Origin: Opeltia flavorubescens
Taxonomy: Eukaryota; Ascomycota; Lecanoromycetes; Teloschistales; Teloschistaceae
Reading direction: 5' to 3'
Assembly: GCA_000442125.1 (NCBI GenBank)
Contig: KE546973.1
Coordinates: forward strand, 496,001 to 560,000
Length of the DNA stretch: 64,000 bases
Shown: positions 22,855 to 42,284 of the stretch, piece after piece
Numbering within the stretch: the first letter of the stretch is position 1
How the letters are laid out: every line of letters begins with the position of its first letter
Program-made: the position numbers and the translations under genes
Notes under the pieces: generated by a model
What the model was told of the DNA's origin: nothing
Seen by the model: the letters and a program-made list of their open reading frames with translations, nothing else
Databases searched by the model: none

Positions 22855-25800
22855 ATGGGCGTTCCAGGTAGATCTTATCCAAATCACTGAAGCCTAGATT
22901 TCTACTGATAAATGTGCCAGCTCTATTCCGGTGGTTGTCGAAGAAGTACCCGAAGATTATCTCTCCCGTTATCGAAGATCAGCCTACCAATGTCGACGGA
23001 CAGGAAATTCCGGTCGATACCACTAAGGCGAATCCTAATGGAGAAGAGTTTGATAACTTATACCTGGACATGAATGGGATTGTGCATCCTTGTTCCCATC
23101 CAGAGGATAGGCCTCCGCCAGCAAATGAGGAAGAGATGATGCTGGCAATTTTCGACTACACGGACCGTGTTGTGAACATGGTTCGGCCGAGAAAATTATT
23201 GTTGATCGCTGTCGGTATGTTTGATGCGAAAAAATCCTACGATTCTTGGGCTACGTGCTCCCTTTGGGCGGCTGCACTTTTCTATTGATGCTACATGTCG
23301 TCAAGGGGGTACATCAAGCCTACGGCTCAATATGACGTACATTCATGCTGACCTTTACTTGCAGATGGTGTTGCGCCTCGAGCAAAGATGAATCAACAAC
23401 GTTCACGTCGCTTCCGATCGGCACAGGAAGCAAAAGAGAAGGATGAAGATAAGGAGGAATTTCTGAAAATGCTCAAGTCTCAGAACGGCGGTGTCGTCGC
23501 AGAGGATGCTGCGGCCATGATTCAAAAAAAGACTTGGGATAGCAATTCTATCACACCTGGGACACCCTTTATGGATATTCTTGCCGCATCTCTGCGGTAC
23601 TGGTGTGCTTACAAAGTCAATATCGATCCTGCATGGGAGACGATGAAGGTAATAATATCGGACGCGACCGTCCCTGGTGAAGGCGAACATAAAATTATGG
23701 AATTTATCAGGTCACAGCGATCGTCTCCTGAACATGATCCAAATACCCGTCATGTCATCTACGGCCTTGTGAGTAGAGAATGCTATTGAAATCCAACGCG
23801 CTAATTTCAAACAGGATGCCGATCTCATTATGCTCGGGCTTGCAACACATGAGCCTCATTTTCGTGTCCTCCGCGAGGATGTCTTCTTTCAAGAATCAAA
23901 GGCTCGAACATGTCGAATATGTGGTCAGAAAGGGCATATGGCGGAAGCATGCAAAGGTGAAGTGAAACAAAAAGACGGTGATTTCGGTGAGAAGGATAAG
24001 GCGTTGGGTCAGAAACCGTTCATATGGCTTCATGTGTCTGTCTTACGGGAGTACTTGGAAGCCGAAATGTATGTGCCACAACAACCGTTTCGTTTCGACC
24101 TCGAAAGAGCTCTTGATGATTGGGTTTTCATGTGCTTCTTTGTTGGTAATGATTTCCTCCCCCATTTACCCAGTCTCGATATTAGAGAGGATGGTATCGA
24201 CACGTTGATCGCTATTTGGAGGGATAACATTCCTTTAATGGGCGGCTATGTCACCAAAGATGGCCACGTTGACCTTGAGCGAGCTCAGTTCATTCTTGAT
24301 GGGCTGGCGAAGCAAGAAGATGCTATTTTCCGTCGCCGGCGCCAGACTGAAGAGCGAAGAGATGCCAATGCAAAACGTCGGAAAACCGAGGAGCAGAACC
24401 GTGAAAACAGTCGTAACGCTACTGCTGCAAGTTACAATGGCAACGGTCGACGAAAATCGCCCGACTACAGCCCAACGCCAAACATGGGGAGGGGAGGTAA
24501 AGCAGTCGACCCGCGAGTCGCTCCACCGGGCCTGGCTCTCTTCAAGCCCAGTAAAGCTCCGTTGACCAAGGAAGACAAGGCAATCACGCACGAATTTGTT
24601 GTCAACCGAGGAGCCGTATCACAAGCCAACCAGGCAAACAAAAGCGCGGCTGCAATGCTCAAAAGCCAGATACACAACAAGAAAGGAGTCAGCTCGTCCG
24701 AGACATTGGCTCCTGAGCGAAATGGTGAGAATAACAATCACGAGCCAGCGGAGGAGAACGGGGAGAATGGCGCTCAGACTCCTGCTTCCGCTCTAGGCAA
24801 GCGGAAAGCTGAACTTATGGAGGATGACGAGACTGCAACCTCGACACCGGGAACGCCAGACAGTGTCTCCAAACCATCTGGGAACTCGGACGAACCGCCT
24901 CAGGACACCGTTCGTTTATGGGAACATGGCTATGCGGACAGATATTACGAGCAGAAGTTCAAGGTTGATCCGCAGGATATTGCATTCAGAAATGAAGTCG
25001 CGAGATCTTATGTTGAGGGTCTTGCCTGGGTATTACTGTATTACTTTCAAGGTTGCCCTTCATGGACCTGGTACTACCCCCATCACTATGCACCGTTCGC
25101 CGCGGACTTTGTTGAGCTTGACAAGATGAACATCAAGTTCGAAAAGGGTCGCATTTTCAAGCCCTTCGAGCAATTGATGGGTGTTCTTCCAGCAGCATCT
25201 AACCATGCAATACCTGAAGTCTTCCGATCTCTCATGAGTGATGAGGATAGCGAGATACTCGATTTCTATCCAACGGAATTCCCAATCGATCTGAACGGCA
25301 AGAAGTTCGCATGGCAGGGCGTGGCACTGCTACCATTCATCGATGAAAAGCGATTACTTGATGCCATGGCCAAGAAATACCCACTTCTTTCCGCCGAAGA
25401 TGCCGCACGCAATGAAATGGGAAAAGACGCACTGATAATGTCAGATCGACATCCACTGTACGAAGAGGTTGCAATGAATTTCTACTCAAAGCGACAGGGC
25501 TCTCCCAAATACAAGCTGAACCCTAAGATCAGTGGCGGCTTAGCCGGCAAAGTGGAGAAGAACGAACAATATCTCCCACAAAGCGCACTAACATACCCGT
25601 TGCAAGACGGCGGTATGCCAGACCTCCCAGATGATCACTGCATCAGGTGTGTGAATCCCATCCTTTCTCAAGTCTAGACAATTTCCGTCACTAACATCCC
25701 ACTAGCGTACACTATGAAATGCCCAAGTCCACCCACGTCCACAAATCCATGCTCCTCCGAGGCGTCAAGCCCGCCCCTCCAGCCCTAACGCGCGAAGACA

Positions 25801-26243
25801 TCGAAGCAACCAAAGGCCGCGCTGCACACTCAGGCCGCTCCTTCGGCGGCGCGCCTCTACGAGGAAATCACAACAACAGCGGCGGCCGCGGTAGAGGCGG
25901 AAGCAATAACATCAACTACGGAGATAATAGACAAAACCCCTTCGCTGCTCACATCAACCCTGGGTTTATTCCTCCCCCGCCACCGCAGTTCCAAGGCGGT
26001 AGAGGAGGTCCCCCGCCGCCGGATCCACGGATGGTGTTCGGACAGGGTCCACCACCCCCTCCGCCTGGTTTTGGAGGCGCGTATGGAAATGGGTATGCGC
26101 CTCCTCAACAGGGATATGGTGGATATGGAGCTCCCCCACCACCACAGCAACAACATCAGGGATACTATGGTAATAATCAAGGGTACGGACCTCCTCCGCC
26201 TCAGGATCGGAGGTATGGTGGGTTTGATGGGTTCAACAGATAG
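22855..26243 (+). CDS. RAT1: 5'-3' exoribonuclease 2 (Rat1/Xrn2)
   Basis: Five exons (22855-22867, 22921-23214, 23365-23768, 23815-25646, 25706-26243) encode 1026 residues. The first exon is only 13 bases and with exon 2 gives [20 protein letters not shown], the Xrn signature N-terminus. The N-terminal nuclease domain keeps the acidic residues in [23 protein letters not shown] and LDADLIML. A CCHC zinc knuckle ([14 protein letters not shown], about residues 269-282) follows, as in fungal Rat1 proteins. A low-complexity insertion (about 24.3-24.9 kb) separates the two conserved halves, and the C-terminus is a Gly/Pro/Arg-rich tail with polyproline runs. Rat1 degrades 5'-monophosphate RNA in the nucleus, with roles in rRNA and snoRNA processing and torpedo termination with Rai1. 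Confidence 0.95.
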
Positions 26244-27339
26244 GAGGGATTGTGTAAGAATATGGCTTCGTAGCTTAGTGACGGATGGCTGTTTCGTTCG
26301 ATGGATATGTTCGCTTGTGAAATGAGATTGTAAGGGAGGCATTTCGGTGCAGCATTGCATACTCGAATTTAGGGCAAAAAGGAAGCTTGTATCTTATTCA
26401 TCCACAGTAGTACTAAACTTCAGAGATACATGTAAGGCATGTTCACATTGCTTCAGGCCGGATTCATGATTCAAGCATCGACCATATAGAGTAAGTAGAG
26501 TATTTACCAGGCCGACTTGGCCGAAGCAACGGCATCCGTTCCTCGGCCCGCTGCATGGGAGCTAACGCCCTAGCGGCTCAGCCTTGTCAGAGCCTAAGCG
26601 CGATCATGACTTCGTCCCTTCGAGTCCCATAACGAAAGTAAGATTACGTTGGCTGACACGATATTGTCCGTACGGTAGTTCGGATTGACGAAGCAAGTTG
26701 GAGATTACTTTAATTTATTACTCCAGCCTTTACTCATACATACTGAATGAAACGCTGCTGGAAGCATTCACTCGTGCGCATCGTAAAGGGACGGGGAATT
26801 GGAACATGAAGATAGGCCCACGGTCACACTCGGGATGAGAATGAAGGGGAGATTATGGGAAGGCACCACGGCAGGCTAGTTCTTGGCTATTGATGGGCCT
26901 TCAAAGGAGCTAGGATCTGCCTGTACATGGTGCCTTGATTGCGGAATGGAATGAAGCAACTGTATAGCTCGCCGTTACAAATGAAACCAGTCAGATACAG
27001 AATGCGAACGCTAGCGTATCAGTGTGAGCTCGCCGAGATTGATCATCAACGAGTCGAAAGATAATCCAAATCGATTGAAAGCGTTACTCATACACAACAG
27101 TAGGTCATAATCGTTAGTGTCAATCATTCCAAACATGACAACATGATATCGTCTAACCACCTTCATAATTCAACAACCTTGAAGGGGCGAGACAATATCG
27201 AAGTGAAAGAGACGAACAGAAAGTGAGCTCGGCGCAACGAACATACGACAATGTTACGACTGCGCAGGTCCACCGGGAAACGTATCTAGTAATTGCACCG
27301 AACCTTGTTCGCCTCAAGACGTATGAGCTACTGCAGGTT
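26244..27339. other. Intergenic, convergent 3' ends
   Basis: About 1.1 kb lies between the RAT1 stop and the stop of the minus-strand zinc-finger gene. No gene is supported. A B-box-like TTCGAGTCC near 26620 was checked as a possible tRNA and rejected because no T-stem forms. Confidence 0.45.
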
Positions 27340-28787
27340 TTAGTGACTGGTACGATGATGCTTGCTGAGATTATCTTGGCGTGAATAGTCCTTGCTACAA
27401 CCTTCTGCCGGACACACAAACCTTCGAGGATTGTCGTGGATGCTTCTGATGTGTCGTTGGCGATTCGATCGGCGGTCTAGGCCCGTAAATGGGGTCTCAC
27501 ATTGAGGGCAGTGTAAAATATCCGCAAACTCTGTCTGCAGCGTGTTCGTTGTGGTAGAAGGATTTTGCTGCATGAATTCTAGAGTGAGAATTAGATGTGC
27601 AAAGAGCATTTAAAAGGTGTTGTTAGCACCGCCGAAACGGTAGAGTCCTTACCTTTTGGGACTGTTTGTTGTGTTAAACCCAGACTCGAATCTACCGCCT
27701 CTTGACGCAAGGCTACATACGATGGTACGGTCTTCTTCGACACGGTATGACTTGGGGGACTCTTTTTTTGGCGGGACAGATCTGAATTTTTGGGGGAATG
27801 ATGGTATGAATGCTGTTCGCAGCCATCAGTAAGATGATTGAAGCTTGAAGATGCATCCTTGGCGCGTCGCGTGGAACCGTTATGTTCATGAGATTGGACT
27901 AACGTCGACGTGGCTGGGTCCATGACTGTACTCTTGGGGAGCAGCGGACGGTATCTTCGACGTGTGATAGGCGGGTGTCTCGGTTCACAGTGAATTGAGG
28001 TGGACTGTGGCTGATCCGAATGATATGGCGGAGTTCGGACCTGACCCGAGGCTGCTCTCGACTTGTTGCACATTTCATTCGTCCAAGACATTGGGTACAA
28101 TTCAGCACTCGAAGGAGAGTGCACGTGCAGAGAAGTACTATTTTCCTGGTGGAAGGGCTGGCAGGCAACGTCTTCACACTGTGAGGCCGAAGTATGAGGT
28201 ATCGCTGTATTGCGGGATCCAGCAAAGGATGGCAGATTATTGCTACTTGACGCGATTGGCAGGATGTGATCCCAATCTGTATCTTTGGTCGAGCTTCCGG
28301 CAGGAACATTTGTGTGCTGAGATTTCTGCAACTGAAACAAAGGGAAGCTGTCATTCGCATCGGATACGCCAACTGAGTACACCGTAGAACCGTAATATCT
28401 TCTATCATCTAACGGCCATGGCTCGTATGAGGGCCCTTGATGGCTTGTACTTAAATCGGCGCCGGTATAGCCTGCAAGCACCTGGGGTTGACGTTGGTCA
28501 CAGCCGTAACCGGAAATTCCTGCCCATGACTGATTCAAGGGATAGATATCTTGATTACCTGGTGGCTCGTGAGGTCGCAAGAAGCTGCCCTCCCGTTCTG
28601 GCACAGCATAGACTGCTGAATGCCGGGATTCTTGAGTGGTTGGAACGAACGAGCCGGCGTAGTTTCGACTTGGTGTTACTTGGATGTTCCTCACAGCATT
28701 CGTATTTTTGTCTGCTGTGGTGTGGAGTGAACCTAAAACAGTCTGACCATTTTGTGGTTGACCTGTAATGCCATGATAGAGGCTCAT
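27340..28787 (-). CDS. C2H2 zinc-finger protein, two fingers at the C-terminus
   Basis: Two exons (27653-28787 and 27340-27578) give 457 residues. The 74-bp intron has a GTAAGG donor and a CTCTAG acceptor and joins PK to EFMQQN. The first 380 residues are Ser/His/Gln/Pro-rich and look disordered. The C-terminus holds two C2H2 fingers: CPQC...RHIRSIH with an insert (TGLDRRSNRQ), and CPAEGC...KHHRTSH. This pair, with an unusual first finger and a classical second, is frequent in expanded families of putative fungal transcription factors. A nuclear DNA-binding role is inferred from the fingers; targets are unknown. Its domain order matches the C-terminus of the gene at 32.0-35.1 kb. Confidence 0.78.
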
Positions 28788-31700
28788 CTCTACAGACGTT
28801 CGAGGCTATGCGGCCGGCTTAGTGGAGCGAGGCCTCCCTCTAATATATACTAGGGCCATAGCAGGGAGGGCCTCCGGTAAGAACTGCTCACCACAAATTG
28901 AGCGTATCGAGTAACACGAGGAGGACTCACCCGCTGGGTCCGCCTTTGTTCTGTTTTCGATTATTCCTTGCAGGTCAAAGGAGAATGGGAAGTCCGAGGT
29001 GTAGACATAGGGGTCGTGAGCTTTGGAGGACTACGGACAGTCCTTAGCCCGTCTTGGTTGAGACTGATTAGGGGCGAAGGCGACGGCTGCCGTTCACGGT
29101 AGACTTAACATGTTGCCAGCGATGTAGGTCCTGTATGGCTGGTTGGACATCCTCGTGCAACTTGTTTCATGGTAGGCCTAGAGGTCTGATGTAATGTTTG
29201 GCCACGAAATTGGTCTTGTGTGCGTCAAGGTTGCAACGTGAGGACGATGCCGATAGCGCCAGTGTTATAATTAAATCAATGTTAATATCCATGTATCTCT
29301 GCGGCTCGAGGCGAAAGGACCCAATAGGTCTGCCCGTATATTCAAGCAGCGTTCTCCGACCTGCAGGTACGGCATACTTCTAGCCTGTCCTACCGAAGTG
29401 TATGAAGCGCCCATCTTGTGGCAGGAATCGTGCTAAGACTTGAAATCTTTTGAACGATTTTGATTGTTATTGCTCGAGGACTGAGAAGGCTGACTGAAGC
29501 CGACTCCAAGGCCACATGAACGTTTCGTTGGCGTTGGTGACATGAGGACGTGAAGAGGACGTCAGAGGACCGTACGCAGGGTGGTAGGCGGAGCTGCAAT
29601 TGCATTGCATTAGTGAATGGTAACCTATAGAAAAAGAGAGCAACTTTACCTACATATAACACCGTTCGTTTTGAAGGAAGCTTCACTGCCCCAGATATGC
29701 AGCATCTAGCGAAGGACAGATGAAAAAGCTTGGTGTTAAGTTAGCAGCGACAAGAGTGCTTTCCATATTGATCAAGAGAAAATGACAAGGCGGAGCAAAG
29801 GGGGGAACAACCGAACCATTATATATCAAAACCTCCAGGATTTCGTGCCATGCTTACCTGAGATTCAGGCAGGCGGGCAGGTCAGGAATCCTATTGCATT
29901 GCACAGTCCCGCACCGAAAGAGCTGAACTCTGGAGGGACTGTTTAAAAAGAGATTGACGTAAAGCGACGGGCGGGGTTACAGTAATGGCGATGCAATTCG
30001 AGACGAGTCAATCGAGATCTTCTGATTATGTAACGTTTCTATTGACGATACATATATTCTGAAGTATTTGCGTCATTCCATCTCCATCTCAAAATATTCA
30101 AGCAAACCTTATTCATACGACATTATCATTTTGACTTCCTGAGGCATCCCCGTAGAAGCTGTTTCACTCCACTTCAGTTGATGTCTTCTTCCACAACCAT
30201 TTCAACTTGAAGCTGAAATATTTCAGGGCTGCAGGGGCATCAAGCAAAGGGAATGAGCTATAAGGCGCGGGGTATCAGTAGAGTACACGACATAGAACCG
30301 CAAATGAGAATGTAAACAAGAGAAGTAAAAAATAAAGAGGTTTTCATATTCTTTTAATATCTCATATATCTTCTGATCACTCGTATGTCTGTTAATACGT
30401 CCTACCAATGATCTTTAGTGCGGTCAGTTCGAATTCACTGAGCAGTCTTTACAATTCTCAATAGATGCTGTATCTCATACAACTTTTGTCGATCCTGTAT
30501 GTTGAGATCAATAGTCTTTCCCTTCTGACCTAAGCTAAATGCTTCTCTGAAGAATTCTCTCGTATCATGCCTCGTTTTTGCCGTGGATCTCATATACCTT
30601 TCTAAAATCGGATGACTGGATTTCTGTCCTGTAACAATTTGCTCGTAACGGTGTTGATTTTGCAGCCAATCTAAGGGGAGAAAAAGGATGATCCTAGGTA
30701 TGAAGGCATTGTATCGTGACGAGTGGACAAAAATTTTGTGCTAAACCAGGCTCTTGTCAGACGATGCAGAAAAATCGAGACGTCTCGGTACAATAATTGG
30801 CCCAGTGATCAATTTTGACGGTGAGTCATACCAGACTGTTGACAGCGTTCATACCATTGCGGAATTTGGACCTGCAAAAAGCTTTTCAGTCACAGATACA
30901 AGATGTTGTATAGGGCGAAGTACCGATTAGATTGAGGCTAGAGAACCAATGCGATGGAAGTGGACATACGGCTTTTCAATGCTGACACAGTCCATGCGGA
31001 TTCAACGTTTGATGGTCTGGTGAGCTTGACTTACCTTGAGATAAGTCGTAGCTCCAGTCCATCGCATAGCTTTCTATCAAACAAGCTTGCCGATGACGGC
31101 GAATCTCGAACATCAGGATCGTCAGGATAAGAAAAGGACTAGTGTGATACATTGAAATAGCTCGTTGGACGCTTCTTCATTGCTTTGATAGCCGGGATCT
31201 TGAGGTAGGGGCCAATGTCCTACTATGCTGAAAAAAATGTAGATCATGCGCGTACACCACCCATTCCCACGTCATCTGCATAGCCTCCTTGACGGTCCTG
31301 ATCCAAGGAGTCGAGATCATAACTCGGGAAGCTCGCCGTTTGCAGACGGAGGACCCCTTGGACACCTGTCCTACAGAAACCCTGGCCGGTCCTGCTCTAA
31401 TGCAAGCGATTTGAGGCTTCTGGGATTTTTCCAGGATCCGAGTGCCAGTCATCACGCCACCAACCTCTCCACCTTGGATCCTCTGATTGAACTGGTCACA
31501 GGACTGTCACTTTGCGTCCTCCTTGAGGCTCCAACGTCCCGATCTTGTCCCGGCCTCGAGCCTTTAGGTGGCCCGATAACTTATCATCGTACGCTCGGCT
31601 TACTAAAGTGTACGTAGGCTCGATCAAGTTTCGCTTTCACCGTTGAGTGGTCTCTTATCACGTACTGTTACCAATCTTTATTCCTCGCAGCCGGCCGCCT

Positions 31701-32047
31701 TTATCTTAATGAGTCGATTGATAGGGTATTGCATTGGTTCGAATGTTTCGGAAGACCCCATGTCATTAATGTATTTGCAAAAAAAGTTGATAGAGAACAC
31801 TATGGTGGTGGCCGAGATCACGCACGGGAGTAATAGGGCAACACCGAGTGAGTGTTGTATGCGGCAAAGAGGGCGATTTCGATTCAATATCACGGCGATC
31901 TGCTAATGTAAGACGAAAGATTCGCGACATGAAGCAAAGATTCGGGATATGTGTCATTCAATCTCATGATACCAGATTTTACCCAAGATGTATTGTACGA
32001 GACGCTCGTCGAAGCTATAGCTCGCCAGAGTTACCCCCCATATGCCA
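28788..32047. other. Gene-poor block between two C2H2 genes
   Basis: This is about 3.3 kb without a supported gene. AT-rich stretches lie at roughly 30.0-30.7 kb. Short frames such as 31246-31617 (plus) and 31177-31455 (minus) overlap each other and show no domain or splice pattern. It should include the promoter of the first C2H2 gene and the 3' end of the second. A decayed gene or noncoding RNA cannot be excluded. Confidence 0.4.
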
Positions 32048-35000
32048 TCAGTTTATCGTGAGCCGTTTCGATTTATCCTTAACATCTAGCCTATGCTGCA
32101 CACGCAAATGCTTCAGCAGATTATCAAAGCGCTTGAAAGTAGCGGAGCAGTTTGGTTGGTCGCATGATCTTCTCGCTGGTTGTCCGTGAATGTCTGATAG
32201 GTGGCGTCGAAGATTTCTACGACTGTTCGAAGGACTTCCTCTAAACGGAGCTCTGCATTTAGGGCATCGAACGTTTATTTGTCTTGAGGTCAATCTCCTT
32301 GCTTGCGAAGATTGTGGCGATATCGATGGGGAATGCTTAGGGTCATCAGTTGAATTAATGGATTGATATTTGCTGCGGGCGCTTACCACTCTCACATTGG
32401 ACGACGCGGATGACGATGGAGTCATTCCAGCCAAGTTTGGCTTGTCTTGGAGTTGAGATGCATGGGACTCACTGAGTGGCTCGGTTGCTATAGGACTTGA
32501 CTTGAAAGCCAGAAAGCCAGCATCTGGATGATGCGGTCTCACGTGTCCGACGATTTGGTTCACACCAGTGTCTTCCACGTCCCTTTCATCTGGAATCATC
32601 GTATGATGTCCCGCTTGCTCTTGCCGCTCCTGGACCTGTAGCTGTAGACTTATTGCTTCCATTGAGGCGACGGCTGTCCGATATTGACGTGCTCGACGGT
32701 CCAATGGGCGAGCTTCGTCACAGTGTGAGCGGACTTGTCCTGAAAACGTTATGAAATCAGTTTCAGCCACGTCACACCGCTATCTCGGTTAGCAAGAACT
32801 GTCCGATGGATCAGGCCAGTACACACCATAGGGTATTCCAGGAGCATGACCTCAACCTGTCGCACGGTCTGCAATAAACCACCATTCAATTCATCCTCGA
32901 CTTTCACCACATTCTCATGTAATGGAGAAGAGGACCATGATTGCGACAATGGTTGGATGATATTGACCAATATGCATCGCACATCATCTCGCTCGCAATC
33001 AGGTGAACAGTCTGCGCCAATGTTTCTCTTCTCGATTATATCAAGACGCTCAAAATCTATGCCACTATTCAGCCTTATCAAATAGATGACCCGGTGTGTT
33101 TACCTTCAGAGAACCGGGAGCACAGCTGGATCACCGCGCCACCGCTAAGAGCTCGATAGAGGAAGATGTCATTGCTAGGGTCCAGAGTGATATCTCGCTG
33201 CGAGTCTTCCAGAGCTTGGCCTTCCATATTCATGATATAAGGTGTAGCGTTAGGCCACGAGCGGCAAGTAGACGACCATTCAGTCCATATTTTAGTTGTC
33301 GCGTCAAGAAAAACCTGTCTTTCACGTTGATCTCCAATAGCATGACTCCAGAGGTGTAGGTCTGCAGGCAGAGATGCCCATGGTCGGGAGAATACCTGAC
33401 CATATGTATTCGAGGCAAATTGGAGAGCCAGATGTACCAAAGCATAGATGGAGTCAGCAGCACGCGGCATGACTCCTCCGTGGAACTCTCGAAGAGTTTG
33501 CAGCCCCCGCATAAATAGATCGGGGCCAGAAGATCCAAGTAAGAGAGTGATATTTTTGTCAGGCGCAAGCATTGACGTAAACCTCTGATACAGATCCTTC
33601 GCACGGTCCATCGCGTCCTGCATGAAGTTCTGTGTCAAGTGCAAATGATATCCACGATGGACTTCCGAACTTTCGAGATTACAGTCTGAAACCCCTGAAA
33701 TTGAACCGCGCGCCTCGGTCAGCACGCTGCCAGAATGGTGTTTGCCGCCTTGAGGTTGATCACTGGGCAGTGGTTCGCTGAGAGTGATTGATTGATTCTC
33801 GTAGATCTTCGCAGAAATTTCGAATGTCGTATGGATCGAAACGTCATGCTCGTACCATGTCGGACTGTTGAATGCAGAGGGGTCAAATGGTAAAGCTTCC
33901 GAGTTGTCCCATGCATCGAGCGGAGACAGTTCAGCACCAGGTTCGGTATAGTGCAAGCTTTGCTCACGGCCAGAACTCTCGTGCAGAGAGAATTGGAGAA
34001 GAGATGATTCGCTCTCTTGAGGCGGGACGTGTGTACTATCAATTGCTCGTGCAGAATCAGCACCTCTGAAAAGGGGCACATGACAAGGAGCGACGCCTCT
34101 GCATTCCTCGTAGTCAGTAGAAGACAATTCGGCCTTCCCTGAACCTTTACTACTCATAGATGAGCTGTGCTTTGTGACGATGGACAGTCGCGGGGTCCCT
34201 GGGCACCGACGTGTAGGGTTATTCGGAACCCCAACGATGCCTTGCTCAACATCACTACTTTGTAGAGTAGGGCTCCCAGTATCATTGCACAAAATGGATT
34301 GACGTTGGCAATTAGGTTTGAAGCATGGCAACTCCCAGCAAGGCGGGTTGGGGCCGGAGAGCTCTGGGCAAAAACCGGCGGGGCTGGATAATTCTGAACA
34401 AAGAGTTCCGGGACTGGACAACTCTGGACAAAGAGGGCCGGGGCTGGGTAGCTCTGGCCGATAGTGTTCATCGTCTATGCCGGCCATGACTGAGTCAGGT
34501 ATGGCGTCCCTGAGCTCTGCGATCTAGTATTCGTTAACACCACATCTGGACTAAGCGTTCTGTCGAAGAGGGCGGCGTACCTCGGAAAGACTCACGGGTC
34601 TGCCTGCTTCGCTGCTTAGCTCTGCGCGATTGAAAGGTTTTTTTTGATGGCGCCTCGAGCATCGAAGCAGCTTACGGCACGGAAGGACAAAGCGAGCGAC
34701 CTTAACGATTGCAGCTTTAGTGCGAGCTTTCCACAATGGCCTTGAGCGCGCCGTGTCAGCTGATGAGCTGTTGTCTTTGCAGCAGAAGGGATGACAGAGG
34801 CAAGAGCTCAGAAAATGGGTGCAGAAAAAGGCGTGATGCAAACACGAAGCCAGATAGTGAAGGTCTTGTTCACAGCCTGACGGCGAGCATCTCAACTTTT
34901 CACCCTCTTGAAAGTCAGATACAGTAATTTGCACGGCAACAATCAATGTCTTCAAAAAAGCAATTTCTCGATCCTCCTTAGAGATTCGATCGTGCTTCAC

Positions 35001-35138
35001 AGGTCCAGTGAGTCTCTGCAAAGCTTCCTGCAAACTATCTTCTTAGTTGGTGTTCTCTCAGCAATGGGTTCACGATCGACAGACTCACGCACAAGGGATT
35101 GTGTTTATCGGTGTCTTCTTTCCAATACCTCTGAACAT
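32048..35138 (-). CDS. Large C2H2 zinc-finger protein with decapeptide repeat
   Basis: The proposed exons are 35089-35138, 34581-35034, 33104-34523, 32827-33056 and a last exon ending at 32048, for roughly 940 residues. The first three junctions are well supported: MFRGIGKK...IPCALQEALQRL, then SLSEIAELRDAIPDSVMAGIDDEHYRPELP, then FSEDFERLDIIEKRN. The junction into the last exon is unresolved: donor GTGTGT at 32826 and acceptor TTTTCAG at 32740 put the finger-coding frame one base out. The C-terminus carries two C2H2 fingers (CPKC...RRHLSDIH and CDQPNC...KHLRVQH), like those of the gene at 27.3 kb. Five tandem 10-residue units rich in Pro, Glu, Leu, Ser and Cys follow residue 190 or so. A transcription-factor role is inferred. 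A sequencing error, a missed intron or a real frameshift may explain the last junction. Confidence 0.68.
34308..34457 (-). repeat. 30-bp coding minisatellite, five units
   Basis: Five consecutive 30-bp units encode decapeptides of the type PELSSPGxxC (PELPSPGPLC, PELSSPGTLC, SELSSPAGFC, PELSGPNPPC, WELPCFKPNC). The unit length is a multiple of three, so copy-number change would preserve the frame. The units are diverged, the last one most. Confidence 0.85.
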
Positions 35139-41636
<6,498 letters not shown>

Positions 41637-42284
41637 AGGAATGTTGTGGTGAGGTAGAAGGAACGGAGAAGCGTGAAAGACGTTACAAAAAGTTTGGGGA
41701 GGGAGGAAAGAGACGTTTATAGATTTTATTGCTTTAATTTGCTGTATCATGGTTCATCTTGGTGTGGATCTCGCAGCGACAATGTTGTATATCTTGGGCT
41801 TGAAAAAGGGCAGTCACGTTTATACACAAAAAGTGTTACGTTCCCTCTCCTGAAATCTCCAAGAGATCTGCACATTTCGCACTCCGCGTTTCTGGATCTC
41901 TCCTTTGTGAAATGTTCTAGGAGCTCTCTCTCTCATACCATCTTTAGCCCCATGCTACCCACAGCCCCCAATCACCTCATCGCATCTTCATATCCGTCAT
42001 TTTCCTTTTTCACTTCTCGTCCCACGAATAGCATCCATCTCCTAGCCCTCTCTGTTCCGATAGGAAGGTCTTCTTGGTCTAAAACTTCTCAAGGCCGACG
42101 TGTCGATGCCCTTTTTCTAACGGATATCAACGTCTCGATTTCCGTCCAAATCGATCTCATTCCGAATCTTTGACAAGATTCCACTCGACCCAGCACTCTA
42201 GCACACTCTTCATATTCCCGTGCTCCCTTCGAAAAGATTTCCGCACACATCCATTTTTCAAAAATCCCCCCCTCCCAAAAGCCT
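41637..42284. other. Intergenic, convergent 3' ends of AROM and EXO5
   Basis: This gap of 648 bp lies between two convergent stop codons. It is pyrimidine-rich toward 42.2 kb. No gene is supported; the open frames here lack domains. Confidence 0.5.

Noticed and set aside
26560-26640. Possible tRNA with a TTCGAGTCC B box
   Set aside because: The bases on either side of the loop cannot form a T-stem and no cloverleaf could be drawn.
27995-28387. 130-codon plus-strand frame opposite the first C2H2 gene
   Set aside because: It is antisense to the exon of a gene supported by zinc fingers and a clean intron.
31246-31617. 123-codon plus-strand frame in the gene-poor block
   Set aside because: It overlaps an equally long frame on the other strand and shows no domain; its composition gives no preference.
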